Program-made: the position numbers and the translations under genes | DNA from: Saccharicrinis sp963666825 | GTDB taxonomy: Bacteria > Bacteroidota > Bacteroidia > Bacteroidales > Marinilabiliaceae | DNA length: 64,000 bases | Reading direction: 5' to 3' | Assembly: GCA_963666825.2 (NCBI GenBank) | Contig: OY763044.2 | Coordinates: forward strand, 1,860,001-1,924,000 | Notes under the pieces: generated by a model | The model's database searches: none | Told to the model about the DNA's origin: nothing | The model's input: only the letters and a program-made list of their open reading frames with translations | Shown here: one piece after another, positions 25,829-33,476 of the stretch | How positions within the stretch are numbered: position 1 is the stretch's first letter | Layout: each line of letters starts with the position of its first letter

Positions 25829-27475
25829 ATGATTAAAAGTCCACTTCAAATCGCAAGAGAGAGTTACTCTCCAAAATTACCAACAGCACTTAAAGGGTCT
25901 GTAAAGATTGTAGAAGGAAAAAACACTGAATCTGTAGCTGATCAGGCTGACATTGAAAAACTTTTTCCTAACACATATGGAATGCCTGTTTTAACCTTCG
26001 AGGAAGGAGAATCAACTGCAACTGCAGAAGCTATTAGTGTTGGTTTAATTCTTTCAGGAGGTCAAGCTCCAGGAGGACACAATGTAATCTCAGGAATCTA
26101 CGACGGATTAAAAAAATTAAATCCAGCTAATAAGGTTTATGGATTTTTAGGTGGTCCTGGTGGATTAGTTGATAATGAATATAAAGAATTAACTGACGAT
26201 ATCATTGATCACTATAGAAATACAGGAGGTTTTGATATTATTGGTTCTGGTAGAACTAAATTAGAAGAAACTGAGCAATTCGATAAAGGATTAGCTAACT
26301 GTAAGGCTTTAGGAATTAATGCATTAGTTATCATTGGTGGTGATGACTCAAATACAAATGCTTGTGTATTAGCAGAGTACTATTTAGCTAAAAAAGCAGG
26401 TGTTCAGGTAATTGGTTGTCCTAAGACAATTGATGGTGACCTTAAAAACGAAATGATTGAGACTTCATTTGGTTTTGATACTGCATGTAAAGTATACAGC
26501 GAGTTAATTGGTAACATCCAACGTGATGCTAATTCTGCTAAAAAATACTGGCACTTTATTAAGTTAATGGGACGTTCAGCTTCGCATATTGCATTAGAGT
26601 GTGCATTACAAACACAACCTAATGTAGCTATTATCTCAGAAGAGGTTGAAGCTAAGAATATGACTCTTGATGAAGTTGTTACTTACATTGCAGATAAAGT
26701 TGTTGCTCGTTCTGCTAACGATGAAAACTTTGGTACAGTATTAATTCCTGAAGGATTAATCGAATTTATTCCTGCAATGAAAAAATTAATTGCAGAGTTG
26801 AATGACTTACTAGCTCACAATGAGGCTGAAGTAAATGCTATTGAGACAAATAAAGAAAAAAGAGAATATTTAACAGAAAAACTTTCTGCTGAAATGGCAG
26901 AAGTATTCAAGAGTTTACCTAATAGCATCGCTAATCAGTTAATGCTTGATCGTGACCCACATGGTAACGTACAAGTATCTTTAATTGAAACAGAAAAGCT
27001 TTTAGCTGATATGGTTAAAGCTAAATTAAAAACGATGAAAAAAGAAGGTAAATACTCAGGTAAATTCTCTACTCAAGTTCATTTCTTTGGATATGAGGGT
27101 CGTTGTGCAGCTCCTTCTAACTTTGACGCTGATTACTGTTATTCATTAGGATATACTGCTTCGGTTCTTATTGCAGAGGGTAAATCTGGTTATATGTCAT
27201 CTGTACGTAATTTAACTGCTCCTGCTGACCAATGGATTGCTGGTGGTGTTCCTGTTACTATGATGATGAATATGGAACGTCGTCATGGAGAAATGAAGCC
27301 GGTAATACAAAAAGCTCTTGTGAAATTAGATGGTGCTCCTTTTAAAGCTTACGCTGCAAAAAGAGATGATTGGGGATTAAATACAAAATATGTATACCCT
27401 GGTCCAATCCAATACTTTGGTCCTACAGAAGTATGTGATTTACCTACAAAAACATTAATTGAAGAAAGTAAATAA
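25829..27475 (+). CDS. pfp: Pyrophosphate-dependent fructose-6-phosphate 1-phosphotransferase (long form)
   Basis: Reversible PPi-driven phosphofructokinase acting in glycolysis and gluconeogenesis. The ATG at 25829 gives MIKSPLQIARESYSPKLP, the usual start of the Bacteroidota enzyme; a TTG nine bases upstream is less likely. LSGGQAPGGHNVISG binds pyrophosphate, IIGGDDSNTNA and CPKTIDGDLKN carry the Asp and Lys that mark PPi use, and GYEGRCAAPSNFD lies in the C-terminal half. The 548-residue length matches the long, plant-like class. Codon use looks optimised, suggesting high expression. A strong terminator follows. Confidence 0.95.
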   Translation: MIKSPLQIARESYSPKLPTALKGSVKIVEGKNTESVADQADIEKLFPNTYGMPVLTFEEGESTATAEAISVGLILSGGQAPGGHNVISGIYDGLKKLNPANKVYGFLGGPGGLVDNEYKELTDDIIDHYRNTGGFDIIGSGRTKLEETEQFDKGLANCKALGINALVIIGGDDSNTNACVLAEYYLAKKAGVQVIGCPKTIDGDLKNEMIETSFGFDTACKVYSELIGNIQRDANSAKKYWHFIKLMGRSASHIALECALQTQPNVAIISEEVEAKNMTLDEVVTYIADKVVARSANDENFGTVLIPEGLIEFIPAMKKLIAELNDLLAHNEAEVNAIETNKEKREYLTEKLSAEMAEVFKSLPNSIANQLMLDRDPHGNVQVSLIETEKLLADMVKAKLKTMKKEGKYSGKFSTQVHFFGYEGRCAAPSNFDADYCYSLGYTASVLIAEGKSGYMSSVRNLTAPADQWIAGGVPVTMMMNMERRHGEMKPVIQKALVKLDGAPFKAYAAKRDDWGLNTKYVYPGPIQYFGPTEVCDLPTKTLIEESK

Positions 27476-27503
27476 TATTTATTTCAGATATTAAACATAC
27501 AGG

Positions 27504-27534
27504 ATACCGCAGTAATGATTACTGCGGTATTTTT
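27504..27534 (+). terminator. Intrinsic terminator after pfp
   Basis: ATACCGCAGTAA pairs with TTACTGCGGTAT around a three-base loop and is followed by TTTT. The stem is perfect. Confidence 0.92.
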
Positions 27535-27648
27535 GTCTATTTAATATAATTTTAATTAAAAAATGATTTTTTAATGCGGATCATTAATTTTTTTAATGTA
27601 TTTTGCATAAACCTAAAAGAAAATTAATTATTTTATTAAACCTTACCA

Positions 27649-28047
27649 ATGTCGAAAATTATTACACTGTCTGAAGCTGCTTCAATTGCATTGCATGGAA
27701 TGGTATTAATAGCTAAAACAGAGCACAAGCTTAATGTAAATCAAATATCTGAACAAATAAATAGTTCAAGACACCATGTTGCTAAAGTATTTCAGCGATT
27801 GGCAAAAGAAAATTTTGTATCTTCAAACAGAGGTCCTAGTGGTGGATTTATATTAAAAAAAGACCCATCTGAAATTACATTACTAGATTTATATGAAGTA
27901 ATTGAAGGACCGGTAGAAGTACAAGGTTGTCCGGGAGATAAAAAAGATTGTCCCTTCAATCAGTGTTTAATGGGAGATATGGCTGAGATTTTGGCATGTA
28001 AATTCAGAGATTTTTTAAGCAAGCAAACTTTATCTGAATACATTTAA
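27649..28047 (+). CDS. Rrf2-family transcriptional regulator with Cys cluster
   Basis: A 132-residue winged-helix repressor. The N-terminal helix-turn-helix region (QISEQINSSRHHVAKVFQRL) and wing (RGPSGGFILKKDP) are typical of Rrf2. Three cysteines, Cys94, Cys101 and Cys106 in GCPGDKKDCPFNQC, match the iron-sulfur ligand region of IscR/NsrR-like members, so it probably senses iron-sulfur status, NO or redox. Its target is unknown because it is monocistronic; no isc or suf genes are nearby. Its stop codon overlaps that of rsmE on the opposite strand. Confidence 0.9.
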   Translation: MSKIITLSEAASIALHGMVLIAKTEHKLNVNQISEQINSSRHHVAKVFQRLAKENFVSSNRGPSGGFILKKDPSEITLLDLYEVIEGPVEVQGCPGDKKDCPFNQCLMGDMAEILACKFRDFLSKQTLSEYI

Positions 28048-28754
28048 TCCTTTAGGTTAATCAAATTCACGGTTGCACAAGCCATTAAAGCTGCAGTTTC
28101 TGTTCGTAATCGTGATTTACCTAATGATATTTCTTTAAAGTTATTATTTAAAGCAAGGGCTACTTCTCTTTCCGAAAAATCGCCTTCCGGACCTATTAGT
28201 ATAATCGAATTTGCATTTGGGGTATAACAATTCTTTAATAGACTCTTAGGTGAATCATAACAGTGAGCAATAAATTTATCCACTAATAAATTATTATGCT
28301 GCTGTATAAAGCTATTAAAGTCAATTAATGGATTTAATACTGGTTTATAAGATTTAAGTGATTGCTTGGTAGCTGAAATAAGTACTTTTTCTAAGCGTTC
28401 TGGTTTTATTACTTTTCTTTCGGAATGATCACAAATAATAGGCGTGATTTGTTCTATCCCTATTTCTGTTGCTTTTTCCATAAACCATTCTAACCTATCT
28501 ATATTTTTTGTTGGCGCAACTGCAATGTGAAGATTAAATTCTCTAGTGGAATCTATTTTATGATCTACTATTTCAAACTTACACGATTTTGGATTGGCAT
28601 CTATTATTTCAGCTGTATATACAGAACCCCTGCCATTTAAAATAGTAACACGGTCTCCATTAACATGTCGTAAAACTCTAACACAATGTTTAGATTCTTC
28701 TTGATTCAAAATTGGATTCTTATCAGAAAAACTCTCGTCGAAAAATAAATGCAT
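28044..28754 (-). CDS. rsmE: 16S rRNA (uracil-1498-N3)-methyltransferase
   Basis: SPOUT-class methyltransferase that modifies U1498 of 16S rRNA using SAM. The 236-residue protein has the N-terminal PUA-like region (ESKHCVRVLRHVNGDRVTILNG-type wording), EKATEIGIEQITPIICDHSER, IILIGPEGDFSEREV as the SAM-binding trefoil knot, and SLGKSRLRTETAALMACATV at the C-terminus. These are specific to RsmE. It is convergent with the Rrf2 gene, the two overlapping by 4 bases, and lies 33 bases after the histidine kinase gene on the same strand. Confidence 0.94.
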   Translation of the reverse strand: MHLFFDESFSDKNPILNQEESKHCVRVLRHVNGDRVTILNGRGSVYTAEIIDANPKSCKFEIVDHKIDSTREFNLHIAVAPTKNIDRLEWFMEKATEIGIEQITPIICDHSERKVIKPERLEKVLISATKQSLKSYKPVLNPLIDFNSFIQQHNNLLVDKFIAHCYDSPKSLLKNCYTPNANSIILIGPEGDFSEREVALALNNNFKEISLGKSRLRTETAALMACATVNLINLKD

Positions 28755-28787
28755 AATAATAAATTCTTTTCAAAGGCCACAAATATA

Positions 28788-31013
28788 CTAATTGTTATCT
28801 GTATCTACTACTGGCAAAGATATTGTAAAAACAGAACCTTTATTTAATTGTGATTTTACGGAAATAAATCCCCCCATTAATTCTATTAAACTCCTTGTTA
28901 TAGATAACCCTAAACCAGTTCCAGCATTTATTTTTGTAGTTCTTTCGGCTTGTCTGAAGCGTTCAAAAATTATGTCGATATCTTCAGGTGCAATTCCTTC
29001 TCCTGTATCGATCACTTTTATTAAAAGAACAGTTTTATCAATTACCTCAATTTGTAACCTAATTTCACCCTCATTGGTAAATTTTACTGCATTAGAAAGC
29101 AAGTTTAACAACACCTGCTCCATTCTAAAAGGATCAGTATTTAATACTAAGGAATTATAATTATTAAAAATTTTAAATGAAATCTCTTTTTTCTTTGATT
29201 TAATGAGAGCTTCTACAGAATAGGAGATATGTTTTAACACTCTTTCCAGTTCAAATTTTTCATTTCTAATCTGTAACTGATCTGATTCTATTTTTGAAAT
29301 ATCAACGATATCATTTATAATGTTTAATAAATTTTCTCCAGAAGTTTTAATCTGATCTAAATAGCCAGATTGTTCAAAAGATTCTAAATCCTGGTATAAC
29401 AATATATCAGAAAAACCTAAAATGGCATTCATTGGCGTTCTTATTTCGTGGCTCATATTTGCCAAGAATCTTGATTTTAGTTTATCACTTTCTTCTGCTT
29501 TTTCTTTCGCTTTTTTCAATTTAATTTCAAAACTTTTCTGTTCTGAAATATCCATTAAAACACCGGTTAATCTTAAAGTATTATTTTCGTTATCTTTATC
29601 TGTTATTTTACCATGAATAGAAAACCATTTTAACCTTTTGTTTTTTAAATAAATACGTGCCTCTGCTTTAAATAAAGATGTTTTACCGGAACTATATTTC
29701 TTCCAATTTTTATAGATCCTTTTTAAATCCTTGGGATATATAAATTCTTGCCAGTTTGTAATATCAATTTTAATTTCATCAGGTGAATTATACCCCAAAA
29801 GATCTGAAAACTTTTTATTAATAACTACTTTTTTATTTTTAAGAGAAATGTCCCAAAATCCTTCATTTGCACTTTCTAAGGCTAATTCCAGTCTCTTTTC
29901 ACTTTCTGTAAGTTTATTTTGAATTCTTCGTCTCCGAATAGAATTGGTAATTAATAAAATATTTAAAATAATGAGAATCGATAATATTGAAATATAGAAG
30001 ATTAGTTTCTTTTTGTGTTTAATGTAAAAAGGTTCTATTCTATTTATAAAAGTGGTGTTTCCAGGAAGCTTTTTATAATCTAGATTATATTTCTCTATTT
30101 GAATAAAGTCATATTTATAATTGTGTTTACATGGTGTATAATCACTTAATCGAACATCAGGATTGTTTAATCTCTGCGACAATAGTTTAGCTGCATCATA
30201 TCCTTGATTATACGAATTTATTATACTTCCACCAACAATGAAGTCGCCCAATAAAAATTCCCAAAAGCTATAAATCGGAATATCAATATTACTTAATAAG
30301 TCCATACCTAAATATTTCATTTCTATTGGAATATCGTATTTGTTAGAATACAGACTTAGAAGTATTATAATTTTATTTTCTTTTTTTAAATGAGCTAATT
30401 TCCTCTCAATTGACTCATAATTCGAGGCATCTATAATTATATATGGAAATTCAGGATAGAATGCTGCTAATCCATTCAAAAATTGAGATAAAAAGATTTC
30501 TCCCGATAATGTATGGTCTGATATTACAATCAGAGTATCTGTATTTGGATTAAGAAGAAAGGCATTATTCAAGGTATTCTTAATATCCAGTTCTTCTTTT
30601 ACTACTTTAATTCTGTCTTTATCATAGTCAAACTCTTCAATATTATTTACTCCGCATACAGAAACCGGTATATTTCTATCCCAAATACTATCTCCATGAG
30701 ATAAAAAATATTCAAAAGCAAAGTTGTCAGCACAGATTATTCCATCAAGTTTTATGTTATTATACTTTTTAAGATAAAACTGGGTAATTTCATTAATATA
30801 GTCTTTTTTAGGAAACCTTTTAAAATCCATGTATTCAACAAAAACCCGATTAGAACTTAAATCTCCAATTCCATCAAGAACTCCTTTTGTAATATCATCG
30901 GTCCACTGAAATCCAGGATGATATGAATTTAGAAGTAGTACTTCCTTAATTTCATTTGCTCTTATATTATTAATATTGAATAGAATAGTAAATAATAAAA
31001 GGAGGTATTTCAT
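28788..31013 (-). CDS. Membrane sensor histidine kinase with ABC-substrate-binding-like periplasmic domain
   Basis: A 741-residue sensor. Order: signal segment (1-19), a periplasmic domain of about 300 residues resembling the ABC-type sugar/substrate-binding family (VLLNSYHPGFQWTDDITKG start), one transmembrane helix near 337-358, a PAS domain (about 365-490), and a kinase core with His522 in NMSHEIRTP, LLNLLSNAVKFT, DTGEGI and GTGLGLSI. It has no receiver domain, so a separate response regulator is needed; none is in the window. It is divergent from the ECF sigma gene of the export locus. The ligand is unknown. Confidence 0.9.
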   Translation of the reverse strand: MKYLLLLFTILFNINNIRANEIKEVLLLNSYHPGFQWTDDITKGVLDGIGDLSSNRVFVEYMDFKRFPKKDYINEITQFYLKKYNNIKLDGIICADNFAFEYFLSHGDSIWDRNIPVSVCGVNNIEEFDYDKDRIKVVKEELDIKNTLNNAFLLNPNTDTLIVISDHTLSGEIFLSQFLNGLAAFYPEFPYIIIDASNYESIERKLAHLKKENKIIILLSLYSNKYDIPIEMKYLGMDLLSNIDIPIYSFWEFLLGDFIVGGSIINSYNQGYDAAKLLSQRLNNPDVRLSDYTPCKHNYKYDFIQIEKYNLDYKKLPGNTTFINRIEPFYIKHKKKLIFYISILSILIILNILLITNSIRRRRIQNKLTESEKRLELALESANEGFWDISLKNKKVVINKKFSDLLGYNSPDEIKIDITNWQEFIYPKDLKRIYKNWKKYSSGKTSLFKAEARIYLKNKRLKWFSIHGKITDKDNENNTLRLTGVLMDISEQKSFEIKLKKAKEKAEESDKLKSRFLANMSHEIRTPMNAILGFSDILLYQDLESFEQSGYLDQIKTSGENLLNIINDIVDISKIESDQLQIRNEKFELERVLKHISYSVEALIKSKKKEISFKIFNNYNSLVLNTDPFRMEQVLLNLLSNAVKFTNEGEIRLQIEVIDKTVLLIKVIDTGEGIAPEDIDIIFERFRQAERTTKINAGTGLGLSITRSLIELMGGFISVKSQLNKGSVFTISLPVVDTDNN

Positions 31014-31105
31014 GCGAGAGACAGTTAGTTATTTACCTTAAATATATTAAAATATGGCAACATTTATATTTAAGATATCACTTTTGAAAACTTTTTTTAA
31101 TAAAA

Positions 31106-31134
31106 GCGAAGGAAAGCTATCAGCATATCGTCTA
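31106..31134 (+). promoter_or_regulatory. Candidate ECF-sigma autoregulatory promoter, copy 1
   Basis: GCGAAGG, 16 bases, then CGTCTA. The same layout recurs before the presumed anti-sigma gene. The CGTC -10 box and 16-base spacing are typical of ECF promoters. It lies 26 bases before the sigma gene start. Confidence 0.5.
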
Positions 31135-31159
31135 TCTTTACAATAAGAGATTTTTATAA

Positions 31160-31738
31160 GTGATTCAAGTAGAAGAAAAAATAAATATAGATAGCTTAAT
31201 TGAAGGTAACTACGGAACTTTTGAGTATGTAGTAAATATCTTTAAAGATAAAGTTATAAATATATGTTATTCATATGTAAATAACCTTACTGATGCAGAA
31301 GATATAGCTCAGGAAGTTTTTATTGAATTGTATAAATCAATTTCTAATTTTAAAAAACAATCATCATTATCTACTTGGATTTATAGAATTGCCTCTAATA
31401 AGTCTATTGATTTCCTTAGAAATAAAAAAAGAATTAAAAGAGGTAGTGGAAAAATTGATTATCTCGAAGACCAAAATAATACAGATTGGAATAGCAATTC
31501 AGACAATGCAGATGAATTATTGATTCGTCAACAAAGAAGAGAGTTGTTATACCAGGCGATAGAAAAATTAGCCTCAAGACAAAAAGAAGCATTTGTTTTA
31601 ACACAAATAGAAGGATTAGATCAAAAAACAACAGCAGAGATATTAGATACCTCTGTAAAAAGTGTGGAATCTCTTGTAATTAGGGCTAAAAACAAGCTTA
31701 GAAAGATATTAGAAAAAAAAATATCCGAATATTTTTAA
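31160..31738 (+). CDS. ECF-type sigma factor heading the export locus
   Basis: A 192-residue ECF sigma starting at GTG. Region 2 is seen in NLTDAEDIAQEVFIELYKSI and LSTWIYRIASNKSIDFLR; region 4 in ASRQKEAFVLTQIEGLDQ and TSVKSVESLVIRAKNKLRK. It is followed by a one-TM protein and two Spy-like proteins, an order reminiscent of CnrH-CnrY-CnrX of Cupriavidus, where the sigma factor turns on an RND pump. I infer that it drives its own operon, and perhaps the exporter downstream, through the shared CGTCTA motif. No experimental link is available. Confidence 0.92.
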   Translation: MIQVEEKINIDSLIEGNYGTFEYVVNIFKDKVINICYSYVNNLTDAEDIAQEVFIELYKSISNFKKQSSLSTWIYRIASNKSIDFLRNKKRIKRGSGKIDYLEDQNNTDWNSNSDNADELLIRQQRRELLYQAIEKLASRQKEAFVLTQIEGLDQKTTAEILDTSVKSVESLVIRAKNKLRKILEKKISEYF

Positions 31739-31743
31739 TAATA

Positions 31744-31772
31744 GCACAGGTTTTAAAAAGAACTATCGTCTA
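31744..31772 (+). promoter_or_regulatory. Candidate ECF-sigma autoregulatory promoter, copy 2
   Basis: GCACAGG, 16 bases, then CGTCTA, in the 68-base gap between the sigma gene and the presumed anti-sigma gene. The two copies agree in GC..AGG, in the 16-base spacing and in CGTCTA. Confidence 0.5.
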
Positions 31773-31806
31773 ATTAATAACAGTTGGAAATAAGGGAGGA
31801 GTTATT

Positions 31807-32142
31807 ATGAACAAAGAAAAATTAAATAAAGAAATAAATTGTATAATACAAAGTGGAATTAATAGTGAAAAAATTAATACCAGTCCATATTTTACAACAA
31901 GAGTTATGGGAAAAGTAGAGCAAATTGAAGTTAAACCTTTATTTAACTTTTCAAGCTACATATTAAAACCAGCTTTTGCATTGTTACTTCTGGTAAACAT
32001 AGCAAATTTTTACTTTTTCAACGGACAGCAACAAGATAACTCCGATAATGCTAATGACACTGAACTTGCAACCAGTGATTACATATATGCATCCAACGAT
32101 TTTATAATAAATGAAGATTTAATTTCAAATAGTGTAGAATAA
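31807..32142 (+). CDS. Single-TM protein, presumed anti-sigma factor
   Basis: A 111-residue protein with a cytosolic N-terminus of about 55 residues, one membrane helix (SYILKPAFALLLLVNIANFY, about 57-77) and a short acidic periplasmic tail. A strong Shine-Dalgarno (GGGAGGAG) precedes the ATG, unusual for this phylum. Size, topology and position after an ECF sigma gene fit a CnrY-like anti-sigma; I see no zinc-binding HxxxCxxC motif. It is one base from the CnrX/Spy-like gene downstream, so they are almost certainly co-translated. Function is inferred from context only. Confidence 0.7.
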   Translation: MNKEKLNKEINCIIQSGINSEKINTSPYFTTRVMGKVEQIEVKPLFNFSSYILKPAFALLLLVNIANFYFFNGQQQDNSDNANDTELATSDYIYASNDFIINEDLISNSVE

Positions 32143-32143
32143 C

Positions 32144-32614
32144 ATGAGTAAAAAATATTATCATATAATAATAGCCCTGTTGATTGTTTTAAATATTTTT
32201 TCTTGGCGCTTATGGTGGGAAAAACCACCACTTCCACCAAGAATAGATCAAAATGATACTGAATCAAAAAAACACAGAGACAGAGGCATGAATAGGCTTT
32301 ATGAAGAGCTAAATCTGAGTGACGAACAAACTAAAGAATTTGAGAAATTAAGAAAAGAATATTTTGATACTGTTTTTGTTATAAATAAAGATATTGATGA
32401 ATTAAGAAGAGATATATCTCCTGAAGATTTAAAGAGTAATGATTCTATCTTTAAAGAAATGGGTGCTAAAAAGGCATTGTTGGAAAAGAAAACATTCATA
32501 CACTTTAATGAATTGAGAGAAGTTTGTAATGAAGAACAAAAAATAAAGTTTGATACTGTTCATAAACGAATGATGAACCATTTTAATAGATGGTCAAGAG
32601 ATAAAAAGAATTAA
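32144..32614 (+). CDS. Membrane-anchored CnrX/Spy-like periplasmic sensor
   Basis: A 156-residue protein with an N-terminal membrane anchor (about 5-25) and a helical periplasmic domain. LNLSDEQTKEFEKLRKEYF and CNEEQKIKFDTVH are the two LTxxQ-like repeats of the Spy/CpxP/CnrX fold. His140 and Met144 give an HxxxM pair like the metal ligands of CnrX; His44 could be another ligand. I infer that it gates the neighbouring anti-sigma in response to metal or envelope stress. A chaperone role like Spy is the alternative. The gene begins one base after the anti-sigma stop. Confidence 0.75.
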   Translation: MSKKYYHIIIALLIVLNIFSWRLWWEKPPLPPRIDQNDTESKKHRDRGMNRLYEELNLSDEQTKEFEKLRKEYFDTVFVINKDIDELRRDISPEDLKSNDSIFKEMGAKKALLEKKTFIHFNELREVCNEEQKIKFDTVHKRMMNHFNRWSRDKKN

Positions 32615-32729
32615 ACGATTAGATCAAATAAATAAACATCTATTGATATATATATATAATAGAGTAAAGAAAGATACATCTACAAATATGATGTTGTAAT
32701 AATAGATATAACAATAAAAGAAGGAAGAA

Positions 32730-33290
32730 ATGAAAAAGAGAAATTATTTAAAAAGAACGCTTCTATCATCAATTTTATTAGTGTTCATTAGTGTTATCTC
32801 ATGGTGTCAAATGCCACCCAAAGGGGATAGGGAAAGTCATGGTCATAAGTTATTAAATTTAAGTGATGACCAGAAAGAACAAATGAAAACGTTTAAATTA
32901 GAATTTATTAAACAAATTACTCCATTAGAGAATGAACTGGAAGTAAAAAACGCACAACTTCATGCAAAATCAATTGGCGATAATATTGATATAAAAAGTG
33001 TCAACAAACTAATTGATGAAATTGGTGATATTAAAACTCAAATTGCAAAAGATAAATTTGCCCATCGATTGAAAATGAGAAGTATTTTGAATGATGAACA
33101 AAAAATAATATTTGATGCAAAACCTGACAGGCACAATATGGCAGGTAAAGGTGAAATGGAAATGCATAATAAAGGAAAAATGATGCATAACCGTGGTGAG
33201 TGTGATGGGAAATGCCATCAGCAAAAAGGAAAATTCAAAGAAAATAAAGAACCATCTTCTGATCAAAAAGAAATTGAGGAACTTGGGTAA
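32730..33290 (+). CDS. Secreted Spy/CpxP-like protein with Met/His-rich tail
   Basis: A 186-residue exported protein with a signal peptide ending near SWCQ. LLNLSDDQKEQMKTFKLEF and ILNDEQKIIFDAKP are Spy-type LTxxQ repeats in an otherwise helical domain. The C-terminal 50 residues are rich in Met, His and Cys (MEMHNKGKMMHNRGECDGKC), a pattern suited to copper or other soft metals. An AAGGAAG Shine-Dalgarno precedes it. It is probably the effector or buffering partner of the membrane-anchored sensor upstream, from which it is separated by 115 bases. A hairpin follows the gene. Confidence 0.75.
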   Translation: MKKRNYLKRTLLSSILLVFISVISWCQMPPKGDRESHGHKLLNLSDDQKEQMKTFKLEFIKQITPLENELEVKNAQLHAKSIGDNIDIKSVNKLIDEIGDIKTQIAKDKFAHRLKMRSILNDEQKIIFDAKPDRHNMAGKGEMEMHNKGKMMHNRGECDGKCHQQKGKFKENKEPSSDQKEIEELG

Positions 33291-33310
33291 TCCATAAATA
33301 TTTTAATAAT

Positions 33311-33335
33311 TAACCTGTCTTTTGCAGACGGGTTA
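33311..33335 (+). terminator. Hairpin after the second Spy-like gene
   Basis: TAACCTGTCT and AGACGGGTTA form a 10-bp stem (one G-T pair) around TTTGC. There is no clear T-run, so read-through into the exporter genes is possible. Confidence 0.5.
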
Positions 33336-33406
33336 TTATCATATATAGACATCGGATTCAAATTATTATTTAATTTTAGATTATAAAACAATTTTGCTTT
33401 AACATA

Positions 33407-33414
33407 TAATTTTG
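33407..33414 (+). promoter_or_regulatory. -7 promoter element before the exporter operon
   Basis: TAATTTTG matches TAnnTTTG 63 bases before the ABC ATPase gene. No -33 TTG at the usual spacing. It suggests the exporter may also be read from a housekeeping promoter. Confidence 0.35.
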
Positions 33415-33476
33415 ATACTAATATCTCTTTCTTCCTTCTTTTTAGATATATTAATCATCAATTAAAACCTACAGAA

